Source: Fidelibacterota bacterium (lineage in GTDB: Bacteria > Pseudomonadota > Alphaproteobacteria > Rhodospirillales > Rhodospirillaceae). Taken from it: DNA of 64,000 bases. A model generated the notes under the pieces. The model was not told where the DNA came from, ran no database searches, and worked only from the letters and a program-made list of their open reading frames with translations. The stretch is taken from positions 1 to 64,000 of the forward strand of contig CANJLF010000009.1 in the NCBI GenBank assembly GCA_947475295.1, read 5' to 3'. The position numbers and the translations under genes were made by a program. Every line of letters begins with the position of its first letter. Within the stretch, counting starts at the first letter, position 1. Below are positions 29,305 to 37,448 of the stretch, piece by piece.

Positions 29305-30567
29305 ATGAGACCTTTGCCCACATTTCCCGACGCGCTGCGGTTTTGGACCAAGCTGGGCCTCATCAGCTTTGGCGGTCCGGCGGGGCAAATCGCCGTCATG
29401 CAGCATGAGTTGGTGGATCGGCGGGGCTGGATCGGCCAGGACGCCTTTCTGCAGGCCTTGAACTTTTGCATGCTTTTGCCGGGCCCCGAGGCCCAGCAAT
29501 TGGCGACCTATATCGGCTGGAAATTGCATGGGGTGAGGGGCGGGCTTGCCGCCGGAATCCTGTTTGTCCTGCCCGGGGCGTTGATCCTCTATGCCCTGGC
29601 CTGGATCGCGGCGGCCCATGGCGATGCGGCTTTGGTCAGCGCGGTTTTCGCCGGTTTGAAGCCTGTGGTCGTGGCCCTGGTGCTTCATGCGATTTGCCGC
29701 ATCGGCAGGAAGGCGCTGAAGGGGCCATTGGCCATCGGTTTAGCGATCGCGGCCTTTGCGGCTATCGAGTTTGTCCATGTGCCGTTTCCGGCGGTGGTGC
29801 TGGTCGCCGGCGTGACGGGCTGGCTGGCGGCACGCCAAAAGCCGGAAACGAACGGCAATGTCGCACCCTTTGCCAGCGCACCGGCAACGGGACGCCGCGC
29901 GCTGAGCATGATGATTCTATACGTCGTGTTGCTGGTTGTTCCGTTGGGCGTTGTGGTGGCGCTCGCGGGTCCCGATCCCTTTCTAGCTTTGGGACGGTTT
30001 TTCACCCAGGCGGCTTTTGTGACTTTCGGCGGCGCCTATGCCGTGCTGCCGTATGTGGCCGATGCCGCCGTCAATAAATTCCACTGGCTGAGTTCCGGCG
30101 AGATGATCAACGGCCTTGCTTTGGCCGAGACCACGCCGGGTCCTTTGATACTGGTGCTGCAGTATGTGGGATTCTTCGCCGGCTGGAATGCGCCCGGCGC
30201 GATGAGTCCTTTGGCCGCAGCCACTCTTGGTGCGGCGGTGACAACCTACGCGACCTTTTTGCCGTCGATTTTTCTGATCCTTATCGGCGCGCCTTATGTG
30301 GAGCGCATCGCGAGGATTAAGGCCGCGCGCGGCGCTTTGGCGGCGATTACAGCGGCGGTGGTGGGTGTCATCGCAACGCTGGCGTGGTTCTTTGCTCGGC
30401 AGGTGGTATTCACGCAAAGTGATAGCATTGGGGGTGGCGTGGACTTTATCGCGCTCGCGACCATCGTCGTGGCCTTTGGCGTTCTGCTGCGATTCAAGAT
30501 CAGCCTGCACTGGGTTGTGCTGGCGGGCGCGCTGCTTGGCCTCGCGCGCGCCGAATGGGCCTTCTAA
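29305..30567 (+). CDS. chrA: Chromate transporter ChrA (two-domain form)
   Basis: A 420-aa inner-membrane protein made of two homologous halves. Each starts with a conserved loop: KLGLISFGGPAGQIAVMQ in the first half and FVTFGGAYAVLPYV in the second. Family motifs LLPGPEAQQLATYIGW and AETTPGPLILVLQYVGFFAG are present. ChrA exports chromate and confers resistance; some family members have other anions as substrate. About ten to twelve hydrophobic segments. There is no chrB-type regulator beside it. Confidence 0.94.
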   Translation: MRPLPTFPDALRFWTKLGLISFGGPAGQIAVMQHELVDRRGWIGQDAFLQALNFCMLLPGPEAQQLATYIGWKLHGVRGGLAAGILFVLPGALILYALAWIAAAHGDAALVSAVFAGLKPVVVALVLHAICRIGRKALKGPLAIGLAIAAFAAIEFVHVPFPAVVLVAGVTGWLAARQKPETNGNVAPFASAPATGRRALSMMILYVVLLVVPLGVVVALAGPDPFLALGRFFTQAAFVTFGGAYAVLPYVADAAVNKFHWLSSGEMINGLALAETTPGPLILVLQYVGFFAGWNAPGAMSPLAAATLGAAVTTYATFLPSIFLILIGAPYVERIARIKAARGALAAITAAVVGVIATLAWFFARQVVFTQSDSIGGGVDFIALATIVVAFGVLLRFKISLHWVVLAGALLGLARAEWAF

Positions 30568-30572
30568 CCATT

Positions 30573-31379
30573 TTAAGCGTGGGATTCCGGACGTTCGCCG
30601 ATCCACAGGTGATAGCTGTCGGCATGGCCTTGGGCGACGCCGGTGAGCCGGTCGATCAAGGTCTGTTTCAGGACAGCGCCCGCGCTGAGCAGAAGGTGGC
30701 CGTCCTTGTCACGCAGATCCCGCGCCAAAACCTGGCCCGGGCGCACTTCGGCGAGATTGCACATGTGGACGTTTTTGAGTTCGTCATTGCGCTTCGGCGC
30801 GGTGCCTTGCATGCTCGGTACACGCTGCGGCGCATGATGCCCCGTCTCGGCCGGCCGGCCATGATCCCTCGGTATGGGCTTTGTTTCTGGCGTCGGCTGC
30901 GCCGTATCTACTCCTGGCACGGCGGCATAGTGGCCGGGCTGCTGCAGGATCCACGGGCGGCTTAAGGCCTGCGTGACGGTTTTGACGAGTTTCTCGAAGG
31001 ACAACGGCGCGACGGCAAAGCCGTTCACATCCATGGCCATGGACGCCTTGACCGCGGCCGCGTCGGCCTTGGCCGTCAAGATCACGACGGCCGTGCGCGG
31101 CGAGGTCTTGGGCAGGGCGCGTGAGCGGATCATGCGCAAGAGTTCGATGCCGCCGATGGGCGACATATCCCAATCGCAAATCACGCAGTTGATTTCTTGG
31201 CCATAGCGCGTCAGCGTTTCCACGGCCTTCTCGACACTGGTGGCATGTTTGACGCCTTTGGCGCCGGCGCCCATCAGCGCGGTCTTCACCATGTCGTGGA
31301 AAAGGGCTTTGGTGTCCGCCACCAGGAAGGTGGTCTTGGACCAGTCGAGTTCGCTTTGAAGGTGGACCGGCAAGGTCAT
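30573..31379 (-). CDS. Response regulator with CheY-like receiver and C-terminal HD-GYP-leader-like segment
   Basis: A 268-aa cytoplasmic protein. Residues about 18-135 form a receiver: FLVADTKALFHDM, the phospho-Asp in INCVICDWDMSPIGG, and VILTAKAD. The usual Lys after the last strand is not obvious (AVAPLSFEKL has Ala-Pro in place of Lys-Pro). A Pro/His-rich linker follows. The last about 70 residues (LAEVRPGQVLARDL, then LLLSAGAVLKQTLIDRL) look like the short domain that precedes HD-GYP phosphodiesterases, but no HD-GYP domain follows. ATG 31379 was chosen over a TTG 9 bases upstream. Convergent with chrA. Confidence 0.82.
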   Translation of the reverse strand: MTLPVHLQSELDWSKTTFLVADTKALFHDMVKTALMGAGAKGVKHATSVEKAVETLTRYGQEINCVICDWDMSPIGGIELLRMIRSRALPKTSPRTAVVILTAKADAAAVKASMAMDVNGFAVAPLSFEKLVKTVTQALSRPWILQQPGHYAAVPGVDTAQPTPETKPIPRDHGRPAETGHHAPQRVPSMQGTAPKRNDELKNVHMCNLAEVRPGQVLARDLRDKDGHLLLSAGAVLKQTLIDRLTGVAQGHADSYHLWIGERPESHA

Positions 31380-31775
31380 ATCTTCCAACCTTTCTCGAAC
31401 AACCTGAGATTAATATACCATATGCAGAACAAAACTCTAAGTGACTAACCTATAGGTTGATGGTTCCATCCAGATATTAACGCCGACCATTACTAACAGT
31501 TGCGTAAGTGACAAAAAATTTTCAACAACATGTACCGATCGCTCTAAGAGTCCTTCAAATAAATAGATATAACTCATTATAAATAATAATAAATTCAAAT
31601 CAGTTTTTGACTTAAAAGATATCTAGAAAGGCTTCCTAAAACATAGGACTAGATCCATTTTCATAATCTCATGAGTTGGGCTTTTACGGAATTTGAAAGC
31701 AAGCACCGGAGTGCTCAGGCGCCGGGCGGGAGGTACATCCAAGGCGCCCAGTGTATTTTCCACGAAGGACCTCAT
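31380..31775. other. AT-rich intergenic region between divergent genes
   Basis: About 400 bp with a strikingly AT-rich core (roughly 31480-31670) in an otherwise GC-rich window. It should contain the promoters of the response regulator (minus) and ada (plus). No RNA gene, repeat or coding frame was found in it. Confidence 0.6.
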
Positions 31776-32867
31776 ATGAATGCCGGCATGAATTTCACCC
31801 CAAATTTCAGCCCAAATTTCACTGTGGCGCAGGACCCGCGCTGGGCCGCCGTCGTGGCCCGCGACCCCAAGGCCGACGGGGCGTTTTTCTACGCTGTTGC
31901 CACCACGGGCGTGTATTGCCGTCCGTCCTGCGCTGCGCGTCGGGCTAAGCCCGAGAACGTAAAATTCTATGAAACCGCCGCCGCGGCTGAGAACGCCGGC
32001 TTCCGGCCGTGCAAGCGCTGTAAGCCGGAGCAGGGATCGAGGACCGCGCAACGTGCCGCCACGGTGACACGCGCGTGCCGGATCATTGAAGACTCGGAAG
32101 ACGTGCCAAGCCTTGCAGCCCTAGCGGAGCGAGTGGGCTTGAGCGCCTCGCACTTTCATCGCTTGTTCAAGGATGTGACCGGTCTCACGCCCAAGGACTA
32201 CGCCGCGGCGCGGCGGGAGGACAGGCTGCGCCGGGGCTTGCGCCCAGGCGCTAGCGTAACGACGGCGATTTTTGACGCCGGCTACAACGCCGGGAGCCGT
32301 TTCTACGAAAAGTCCAACGCCGTGCTCGGCATGACCCCGCGGGCCTATCGAGCGGGCGGGATCAATACGACGATACAATTTGCTTTAGGCAAAGCATCCT
32401 TGGGCACGGTCCTGGTCGCGCAAAGCGGCAAAGGGATTTGTGCGATCCTGATCGGAGACAACGCCCAAGATCTCACGCGCGATCTGAAGAAGCGCTTTGC
32501 CAGAGCCGACCTGGTGGCCGGCGACAGCGCCTTTGCCCGGATCGTCGCGCGGGTCGTGGCCTTTGTCGATGCGCCGCGAAAGGGCTTGGATCTGCCCTTA
32601 GACGTGCGCGGCACGGCGTTTCAGAAACGAGTCTGGAAAGCGCTCCGTAAAATTCCGGCCGGTAAAACGGCGAGCTATACAGACGTGGCCAAACGCATCG
32701 GCGCCCCCGGCGCGGTGCGCGCCGTCGCCAGCGCCTGCGCTGCCAATAGCTTGGCGGTGGCGATTCCTTGCCACCGCGTCTTGCGCAATGACGGCGGCTT
32801 GGCGGGCTACCGCTGGGGTGTGGCCCGCAAGCGCGCGCTGCTGAAGAAGGAAACGCCTAAAGGCTAG
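31776..32867 (+). CDS. ada: Bifunctional methyl-DNA repair protein and regulator Ada
   Basis: Repairs O6-methylguanine and methyl-phosphotriesters by transferring the methyl group to its own Cys, then activates the adaptive response. At 363 aa it has all three parts: the zinc-binding N-domain with GVYCRPSCAAR (methyl-acceptor Cys) and FRPCKRCKPE; an AraC-type helix-turn-helix (LAERVGLSASHFHRLFKD); and the MGMT domain with the active-site IPCHRVL. ATG 31776 lies after GAAGGA; the open frame starting at 31671 would add 35 residues without family match. A short repeat NFTPNFSPNFT opens the protein. No alkA or alkB is adjacent. Confidence 0.95.
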   Translation: MNAGMNFTPNFSPNFTVAQDPRWAAVVARDPKADGAFFYAVATTGVYCRPSCAARRAKPENVKFYETAAAAENAGFRPCKRCKPEQGSRTAQRAATVTRACRIIEDSEDVPSLAALAERVGLSASHFHRLFKDVTGLTPKDYAAARREDRLRRGLRPGASVTTAIFDAGYNAGSRFYEKSNAVLGMTPRAYRAGGINTTIQFALGKASLGTVLVAQSGKGICAILIGDNAQDLTRDLKKRFARADLVAGDSAFARIVARVVAFVDAPRKGLDLPLDVRGTAFQKRVWKALRKIPAGKTASYTDVAKRIGAPGAVRAVASACAANSLAVAIPCHRVLRNDGGLAGYRWGVARKRALLKKETPKG

Positions 32868-32879
32868 GCGCGCGGCGTT

Positions 32880-34520
32880 TCACTCTTTGTCTTCGGCCTT
32901 TTCCGTCCGCTTATACAGCTTGAAGCGATCATCGGACTCCGGCATCAGCGCAAACCGGTTGTCGGACGCCAGCGCTTCGGCGATCGGTTTAGAAATTGTA
33001 TTGGCGAAATTCAGGTCTTGCCGCTCGGGTGCAATGGTGACGACAAATCGGGCATTTACGGTATCAAGCCATGCCAGCGCGCTGGGGACATCGTTTTGAG
33101 AAAAGTAGCTGTATTCGCAGCCCACGCCGGTTTTTAAGCGCTGTTTCTCGGCATAGAAGTTGGCGGAATTGCCGTTTGTCCACGGATAGGAGACGCCGAT
33201 AACGCTCGGCTGTGCTTCGTCCACGCATGTGGCTGCGACGACACGGGTCAACGCATTTTTCTCATCGGTGGTTCCATCGACGGGCCAAAGCCATCCGGTG
33301 TAGCTGAGCGAAGGCACCAGCCCGAAGGTGGTCATGTTTGCGGTCACGCCCGTTGCCGTTGCCATCGTCAGCACCAAAATCGCGAAGATCGGCCGACGCA
33401 GGACCACAAGCGCCCAGCCCACCAGAACGGCGGCCATCGGTATGATTGGCGCGAGGAAGCGGGGATCGCGGTTAATCTGCAGCGCGTATACAAAAATTGT
33501 CGCGGCAATCGTGCCTGCGAGATAATAGCCGAAAAGGGTGCTGTCGTTGACGGCCTTGCGCAAAATCAGGAAGCCCTTTTGGTCGCGCAGTTCGCGGGCC
33601 GCGACGACAAGCCCCGCGCAACAGGCCAGCGCAAATAAAGCCGAGATTGCCGGCGTGGCGGCGAGAGCTTCGGCGAAGGCCGCGATCCAATAGCGCAGTT
33701 CGGTCAAGAAAGGTGCAGGTTCCCAATAGCTCTTAATCTCAGCACCGATGGTGGCCTGGACGACGTGAAGCATCACGGCCTGCTTGTTGGTCGTGTACCA
33801 GCCAATGGCCGCAAAGGCAGCGGCAATCCCCGCGCCGAGCCATAGGACGTCGGCGCGCTTTATGCGCGGACGCTTGTCGTCGCTCCACGTCGCAAGCAGC
33901 GCCACCCCCATATATGTCAACGCAGGCAGGACGAAGACGACGCTGCTGGCTTTGGCGAGAAGTCCCAGACTCGTCAGGATGACCGCAAAAGCAAAATTGC
34001 GCAGGCCCGACCTATGCTGCGCGCCATACACCATGACCATGGCCAGAGCTGAGGTCAGGGTTTGCAGCGGTTCGGTGAAATAGTGGTGCGTGAGGCCAAT
34101 AAAAAGGCTCGCGCTGCCGCAAACCGACGCCGCCGCGAGGCCGCAGAGCATGTCTCCATCGCGTTCAAAATCGCGCGCTATCTTGTAGACGAGGGTCAGT
34201 GTGCCGGCTGCGGCGCAAATGTTTAACAGGAGCAGGGCGGATTCCACGTCTCCGGTCAGATGGCGCAAGGGCGCAAAGAACTGCCCGACCCAAACCAGAA
34301 GCGGCGGCATAATTCCCAGCGCGTGAATTGTCGCGCTGTACCAGGGCTGAAATTGCCCCTCGGTCAAGAGCCGGAGCAGGCGCAAGGTCCAATATCCGTA
34401 ATAGCCTGGATCCCAAGGCCAAACACGGTGATCGGCGAAAATCCAAACCAGGCTCGGCAGCAGCAATACCGCGATCCACATCGCCGGTACTGTGCGTACG
34501 AGCCGCGCCGGAAATTGCAT
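32880..34520 (-). CDS. GT-C (GT39/PMT-like) membrane glycosyltransferase
   Basis: A 546-aa inner-membrane protein with about ten to eleven hydrophobic segments. The first periplasmic loop carries HRVWPWDPGYYGYW, with an Asp where GT-C enzymes have their catalytic acid. A soluble C-terminal region of about 130 residues follows. It probably moves a sugar from a polyprenyl-phosphate donor to a lipid or glycan; the substrate is unknown. It is convergent with ada, 12 bp away, and an 8-bp GAAACGCC/GGCGTTTC stem spans the junction (32850-32881). Confidence 0.8.
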   Translation of the reverse strand: MQFPARLVRTVPAMWIAVLLLPSLVWIFADHRVWPWDPGYYGYWTLRLLRLLTEGQFQPWYSATIHALGIMPPLLVWVGQFFAPLRHLTGDVESALLLLNICAAAGTLTLVYKIARDFERDGDMLCGLAAASVCGSASLFIGLTHHYFTEPLQTLTSALAMVMVYGAQHRSGLRNFAFAVILTSLGLLAKASSVVFVLPALTYMGVALLATWSDDKRPRIKRADVLWLGAGIAAAFAAIGWYTTNKQAVMLHVVQATIGAEIKSYWEPAPFLTELRYWIAAFAEALAATPAISALFALACCAGLVVAARELRDQKGFLILRKAVNDSTLFGYYLAGTIAATIFVYALQINRDPRFLAPIIPMAAVLVGWALVVLRRPIFAILVLTMATATGVTANMTTFGLVPSLSYTGWLWPVDGTTDEKNALTRVVAATCVDEAQPSVIGVSYPWTNGNSANFYAEKQRLKTGVGCEYSYFSQNDVPSALAWLDTVNARFVVTIAPERQDLNFANTISKPIAEALASDNRFALMPESDDRFKLYKRTEKAEDKE

Positions 34521-34704
34521 TGAAAGCCGCCCCTAAGTCTTTGGGTCGGCAGGATATGGGTTTAGGTCTGCAAGTAAAGTGCGAAATGGCTGATACGACA
34601 GCCGACTTATTCTGATATTTCAGTGAGGTTGCGCCGCGGTCGTCGGAACATTTTGGCCTGCAAATGCTTATGACTTATGCAGGGTAAGTCCAATCGGAAC
34701 GCAA

Positions 34705-34995
34705 ATGTGCAAAGCCGTTCATATCTATCATCCCATGATCGCCCGCGCGATTACCGTCTATCGCAACAGCGAGAACTATAGCGATGGTATCGCACGGCAG
34801 CTGGCGACGATCATTGGCGCTTTGCCGTCGACCACGGCCCGGGAAATCGAGCTCCGCAATATCTACGTTGCCGTTCAATTCACCGCCCTGCCTAAGAAGT
34901 TCATGCCCGCGTTGCAGGAACTGGCCGTGCAGATTGTGCGCCTTTTGGGCGGTATAACCCAATTGCGCGCCATCTCCTCCATCAGAATTAGTTAG
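34705..34995 (+). CDS. Hypothetical small protein
   Basis: A 96-codon frame with GC-rich third positions typical of the surrounding genes. The product contains a strand-rich centre (REIELRNIYVAVQFTALP) and amphipathic helices, with no signal peptide or clear membrane segment. I do not recognise a family. An overlapping minus-strand frame of similar length exists but has poorer codon statistics. A GNRA-looped hairpin follows 24 bp after the stop. Confidence 0.5.
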   Translation: MCKAVHIYHPMIARAITVYRNSENYSDGIARQLATIIGALPSTTAREIELRNIYVAVQFTALPKKFMPALQELAVQIVRLLGGITQLRAISSIRIS

Positions 34996-35018
34996 TCCAA
35001 TCGTCCGGAACTAGAACA

Positions 35019-35042
35019 CGGGCCGGATGAAAATCCGGCCCG
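35019..35042. terminator. Hairpin with GAAA loop between convergent genes
   Basis: A perfect 10-bp stem (CGGGCCGGAT / ATCCGGCCCG) closed by GAAA lies between the stop of the small plus-strand gene and the end of the convergent SH3 gene. T tracts on either side are weak, so it may act as a two-way terminator or a transcript-end stabiliser. Confidence 0.5.
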
Positions 35043-35053
35043 CGTAGCTACGT

Positions 35054-35575
35054 CTAGTTTCTACGTGGATTGTTGGGAGCATCGTCGCGGCGATTAGGAA
35101 CGCCGTCATTGTCACGATCGCGGTCGATGCGATTGGGGATGCCGTCATGATCCTGATCGACGCGGTTCGACCAGCCGCGCCAGCGTTCCCGCCAGGAATC
35201 ACGGTCACGGTAGAAGCCAGCGCGGCGGTAATACGTGTCCCAATAGTTGTCGAAGCTGAAGGTCAGCATCGGCAAGCGCAGACGCGGGCCATATTCGATG
35301 ATGCCAACGCGGCGGCCTTGATAGGGGATCACGAGTGAATCGCCGTCTACCCAGCCCCGCTGGCGTCCGCGCTGGACGTCGCACCAGTCGAAGCGGTCGA
35401 GACAGCCGAAGACGGTTACACGGGTATCGCGCCGCAAGACCTCGATGGTCGGATAGTCGCGGCCCGGCCCGGCCCGTAAATTCAGCCGGCCCGTTGTGTA
35501 GCCGGTCGCGGCGTCGGCCGCGACGGAAACCAGCAAAGCAGCTGCAAGTGTAGGAATGATAAGGCGAAGTTTCAT
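35054..35575 (-). CDS. Secreted SH3-domain protein with Asp-rich thrombospondin type 3-like tail
   Basis: A 173-aa exported protein. A Sec signal peptide (MKLRLIIPTLAAALLVSVAADA) precedes a bacterial SH3 domain (about 24-85: GRLNLRAGPGRDYP, then FDWCDVQRGRQRGWVDG). This fold often binds peptidoglycan. Two Cys (about residues 58 and 66) could form a disulfide. The C-terminus holds Asp/Asn-rich units (DQDHDGIPN, DRDNDGVPN) resembling calcium-binding thrombospondin type 3 repeats. The combination suggests a cell-wall-associated, Ca-dependent surface protein; that role is inference. Confidence 0.85.
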   Translation of the reverse strand: MKLRLIIPTLAAALLVSVAADAATGYTTGRLNLRAGPGRDYPTIEVLRRDTRVTVFGCLDRFDWCDVQRGRQRGWVDGDSLVIPYQGRRVGIIEYGPRLRLPMLTFSFDNYWDTYYRRAGFYRDRDSWRERWRGWSNRVDQDHDGIPNRIDRDRDNDGVPNRRDDAPNNPRRN

Positions 35576-35766
35576 ATGGTTTTCCTCCGATGCATATAGG
35601 TACGCCGGTCCCTCATCGGCGAGGCGTCGGCTCCTATAAAAAACAACGCCGGAAATGGAGTGATGTTTCCTCCCAGATCCGAAGAAATGTGAACTGCTGC
35701 GAAACTTTAGTTCAAAGCGGGGCGTTGAACTCCGATCTGACCAAGCACGTATCGAAAGGGCCTTTC

Positions 35767-36390
35767 ATGGCGGCAAAAGCGTCCAAGCCGGCAGGCCCGC
35801 CCAATGGCTATGCATCAAATGGCCATGTACCCACGGGCCATGCCTTCGTGGTTCAAAAGCACGCCGCCGGTCATCTCCACTACGATTTCAGTCTGGAAAT
35901 GGGTGGTGTTTTGAAGAGCTGGGAGGTTGCGCAAGGTCCGAGTGTCGATCCTGCCGTCAAGCGCCTCGCGGTCGAGGTGGAAGACCACCCTCTGTCCTAC
36001 GGCCGTTTCGAAGGCATCATAGGCAAAGGGCAGTATTGCGGCGGCCTTGTCATGATTTGGGATCGCGGGACCTGGCATGCCGTGGGCGATGCGCAAAAGC
36101 ATTTCAAGGCCGGCCGATTGAAGTTCCGCCTGAACGGCAACAAGATGAAAGGCCAGTGGGTTCTGCTGCGTATGAAGCCCCGTCCCAAGGAACGCCACAC
36201 GTGTTGGCTTTTGATTAAGGACAAGGATACGGAAGCAGCACCGGGAGACCCCAACCGACTCCTGAAACAGGATAGAAGCGTTATGACCGGCCGCGAGATG
36301 GATGCTATCGCCGCCGCCGTCAAAACCAGTTCCCCGCCGCATTCGCAAAAACGGGGACCGCAGGGCAGTCCCCGTTATAAGCGCATCTGA
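35767..36390 (+). CDS. Stand-alone LigD-type 3'-phosphoesterase domain protein
   Basis: A 207-aa protein matching the phosphoesterase module of the end-joining ligase LigD: FVVQKHAAGHLHYDF, LKSWEVAQGPSVDP, RLAVEVEDHPLSYGRFEG and VMIWDRGTW. No polymerase, ligase or Ku gene is near. The two His, the Asp of HYD and the later His/Tyr (EDHPLSY) are kept, but the Arg that usually follows (HYDFRLE) is Ser. The N-terminal Arg-Asp pair of active enzymes is not evident. ATG 35767 was chosen; the frame opens 59 codons earlier without family match. The last codons lie inside a 9-bp hairpin (36350-36376). Confidence 0.85.
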   Translation: MAAKASKPAGPPNGYASNGHVPTGHAFVVQKHAAGHLHYDFSLEMGGVLKSWEVAQGPSVDPAVKRLAVEVEDHPLSYGRFEGIIGKGQYCGGLVMIWDRGTWHAVGDAQKHFKAGRLKFRLNGNKMKGQWVLLRMKPRPKERHTCWLLIKDKDTEAAPGDPNRLLKQDRSVMTGREMDAIAAAVKTSSPPHSQKRGPQGSPRYKRI

Positions 36391-36411
36391 ATTCGACCGG
36401 AGAGAAAAGCC

Positions 36412-36552
36412 CTAATCGAGCATGGCATCATTTCTCGCAAGATTGCGCTGTTTGCGATTGCGCAGCTCGCGATAGGCGGCCCATACGATGAGCGCCAGGG
36501 CAACCACAAGGCCGGTATCGATAAGAGGTGAATAATCGAGATAGTGGCTCAT
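36412..36552 (-). CDS. Very small single-pass membrane protein
   Basis: A 46-residue frame with a strong ribosome-binding site (AGGAGAAAGAAC then ATG). The product begins MSHYLDYSPLID, has one membrane helix (TGLVVALALIVWAAY) and a basic tail (RELRNRKQRNLAR). No family recognised. It lies in a stretch that would otherwise look empty between the LigD-phosphoesterase gene (convergent, 21 bp away) and the SRAP gene. Confidence 0.62.
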   Translation of the reverse strand: MSHYLDYSPLIDTGLVVALALIVWAAYRELRNRKQRNLARNDAMLD

Positions 36553-36721
36553 GTTCTTTCTCCTAAATTCGCCGTCAAGCGATTCGGCTTATTATGGCAA
36601 CGCTGTGGCGGGAGGTGTGGTTGCGCCAACCTTGCGGTTTTCTTTAAAGAACAAACCTAAGTGCGCGTGGTGGTTGCATTCCGGCTTGACCTGCGCCCAA
36701 CCGATCGTGTGAATGGGTTGG

Positions 36722-37414
36722 ATGTGCGGCCGTTATAAACTCATCACGCCTACGGGTAATATCGTCGAGGAGTTCAATATCCGCGCCGGGCGTCCCAATC
36801 TGGAAGCGCGCTACAACATCGCGCCGACACAAACCGCGCCGGTGGTTCGGCAGACTCCGAACGGGCGGCAGTTGGCCCTACTGCGCTGGGGTCTGATCCC
36901 GTCGTGGGCGAAGGATTCCAAATTCGCCGCCAGCACTATCAATGCCCGCGCCGAAACCGTCGCAGAGAAGCCGGCCTTTCGCGAGGCTTTGAAAAGCCGC
37001 CGCTGTCTTGTGATCGCTGACGGCTTTTACGAATGGAAAACCGAGGCCGGTGAAAAGCAGCCTTATCAGTTCGCCCGCAAGGACGGCCGGCTCCTGGCCT
37101 TCGCGGGACTATGGGAACGGTGGGAGAAGGGGCCGGAACCTATTGAATCCTTCACCATCATCGTCACATCGAGCAACGATCTGGTGCGGACCGTTCACGA
37201 CCGCATGCCGGTCATTTTAGACCCGGCCGACTTCGACACCTGGCTCGACGCCGAGCGCCATGGGCCCGCGCAGGTTCTAGACCTTTTGAAACCTTACGCG
37301 GCCGACGATATGAAGGCTGAACCCGTCAGCCGGAAGCTTAACAATGTCCGGAACGAAGGCGCTGAAATCTTAACGGATCAGGATGCCGGCGCGGCGCCTT
37401 GGCGCCTGCTTTAA
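36722..37414 (+). CDS. SRAP domain protein (YedK/HMCES family)
   Basis: Protects abasic sites in single-stranded DNA by forming a thiazolidine crosslink through Cys2. The start was set at ATG 36722 so that Cys is residue 2 (MCGRYKL); the ATG three codons earlier would bury it. Other family residues are present: Asn in INARAET, Glu in GFYEWK and His in VHDRMPV. Length (230 aa) is normal. It may share a transcript with the FkbM methyltransferase gene 34 bp downstream, though the functions are unrelated. Confidence 0.93.
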   Translation: MCGRYKLITPTGNIVEEFNIRAGRPNLEARYNIAPTQTAPVVRQTPNGRQLALLRWGLIPSWAKDSKFAASTINARAETVAEKPAFREALKSRRCLVIADGFYEWKTEAGEKQPYQFARKDGRLLAFAGLWERWEKGPEPIESFTIIVTSSNDLVRTVHDRMPVILDPADFDTWLDAERHGPAQVLDLLKPYAADDMKAEPVSRKLNNVRNEGAEILTDQDAGAAPWRLL

Positions 37415-37448
37415 GGGCGGTTTAAGGCTTTGCATTGATAGTCGCGGG

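Noticed and set aside
34675-34962. 95-codon minus-strand frame opposite the small gene at 34705
   Set aside because: The plus-strand frame has the more typical GC-rich third positions; neither has homology I know, so only the better one was kept.
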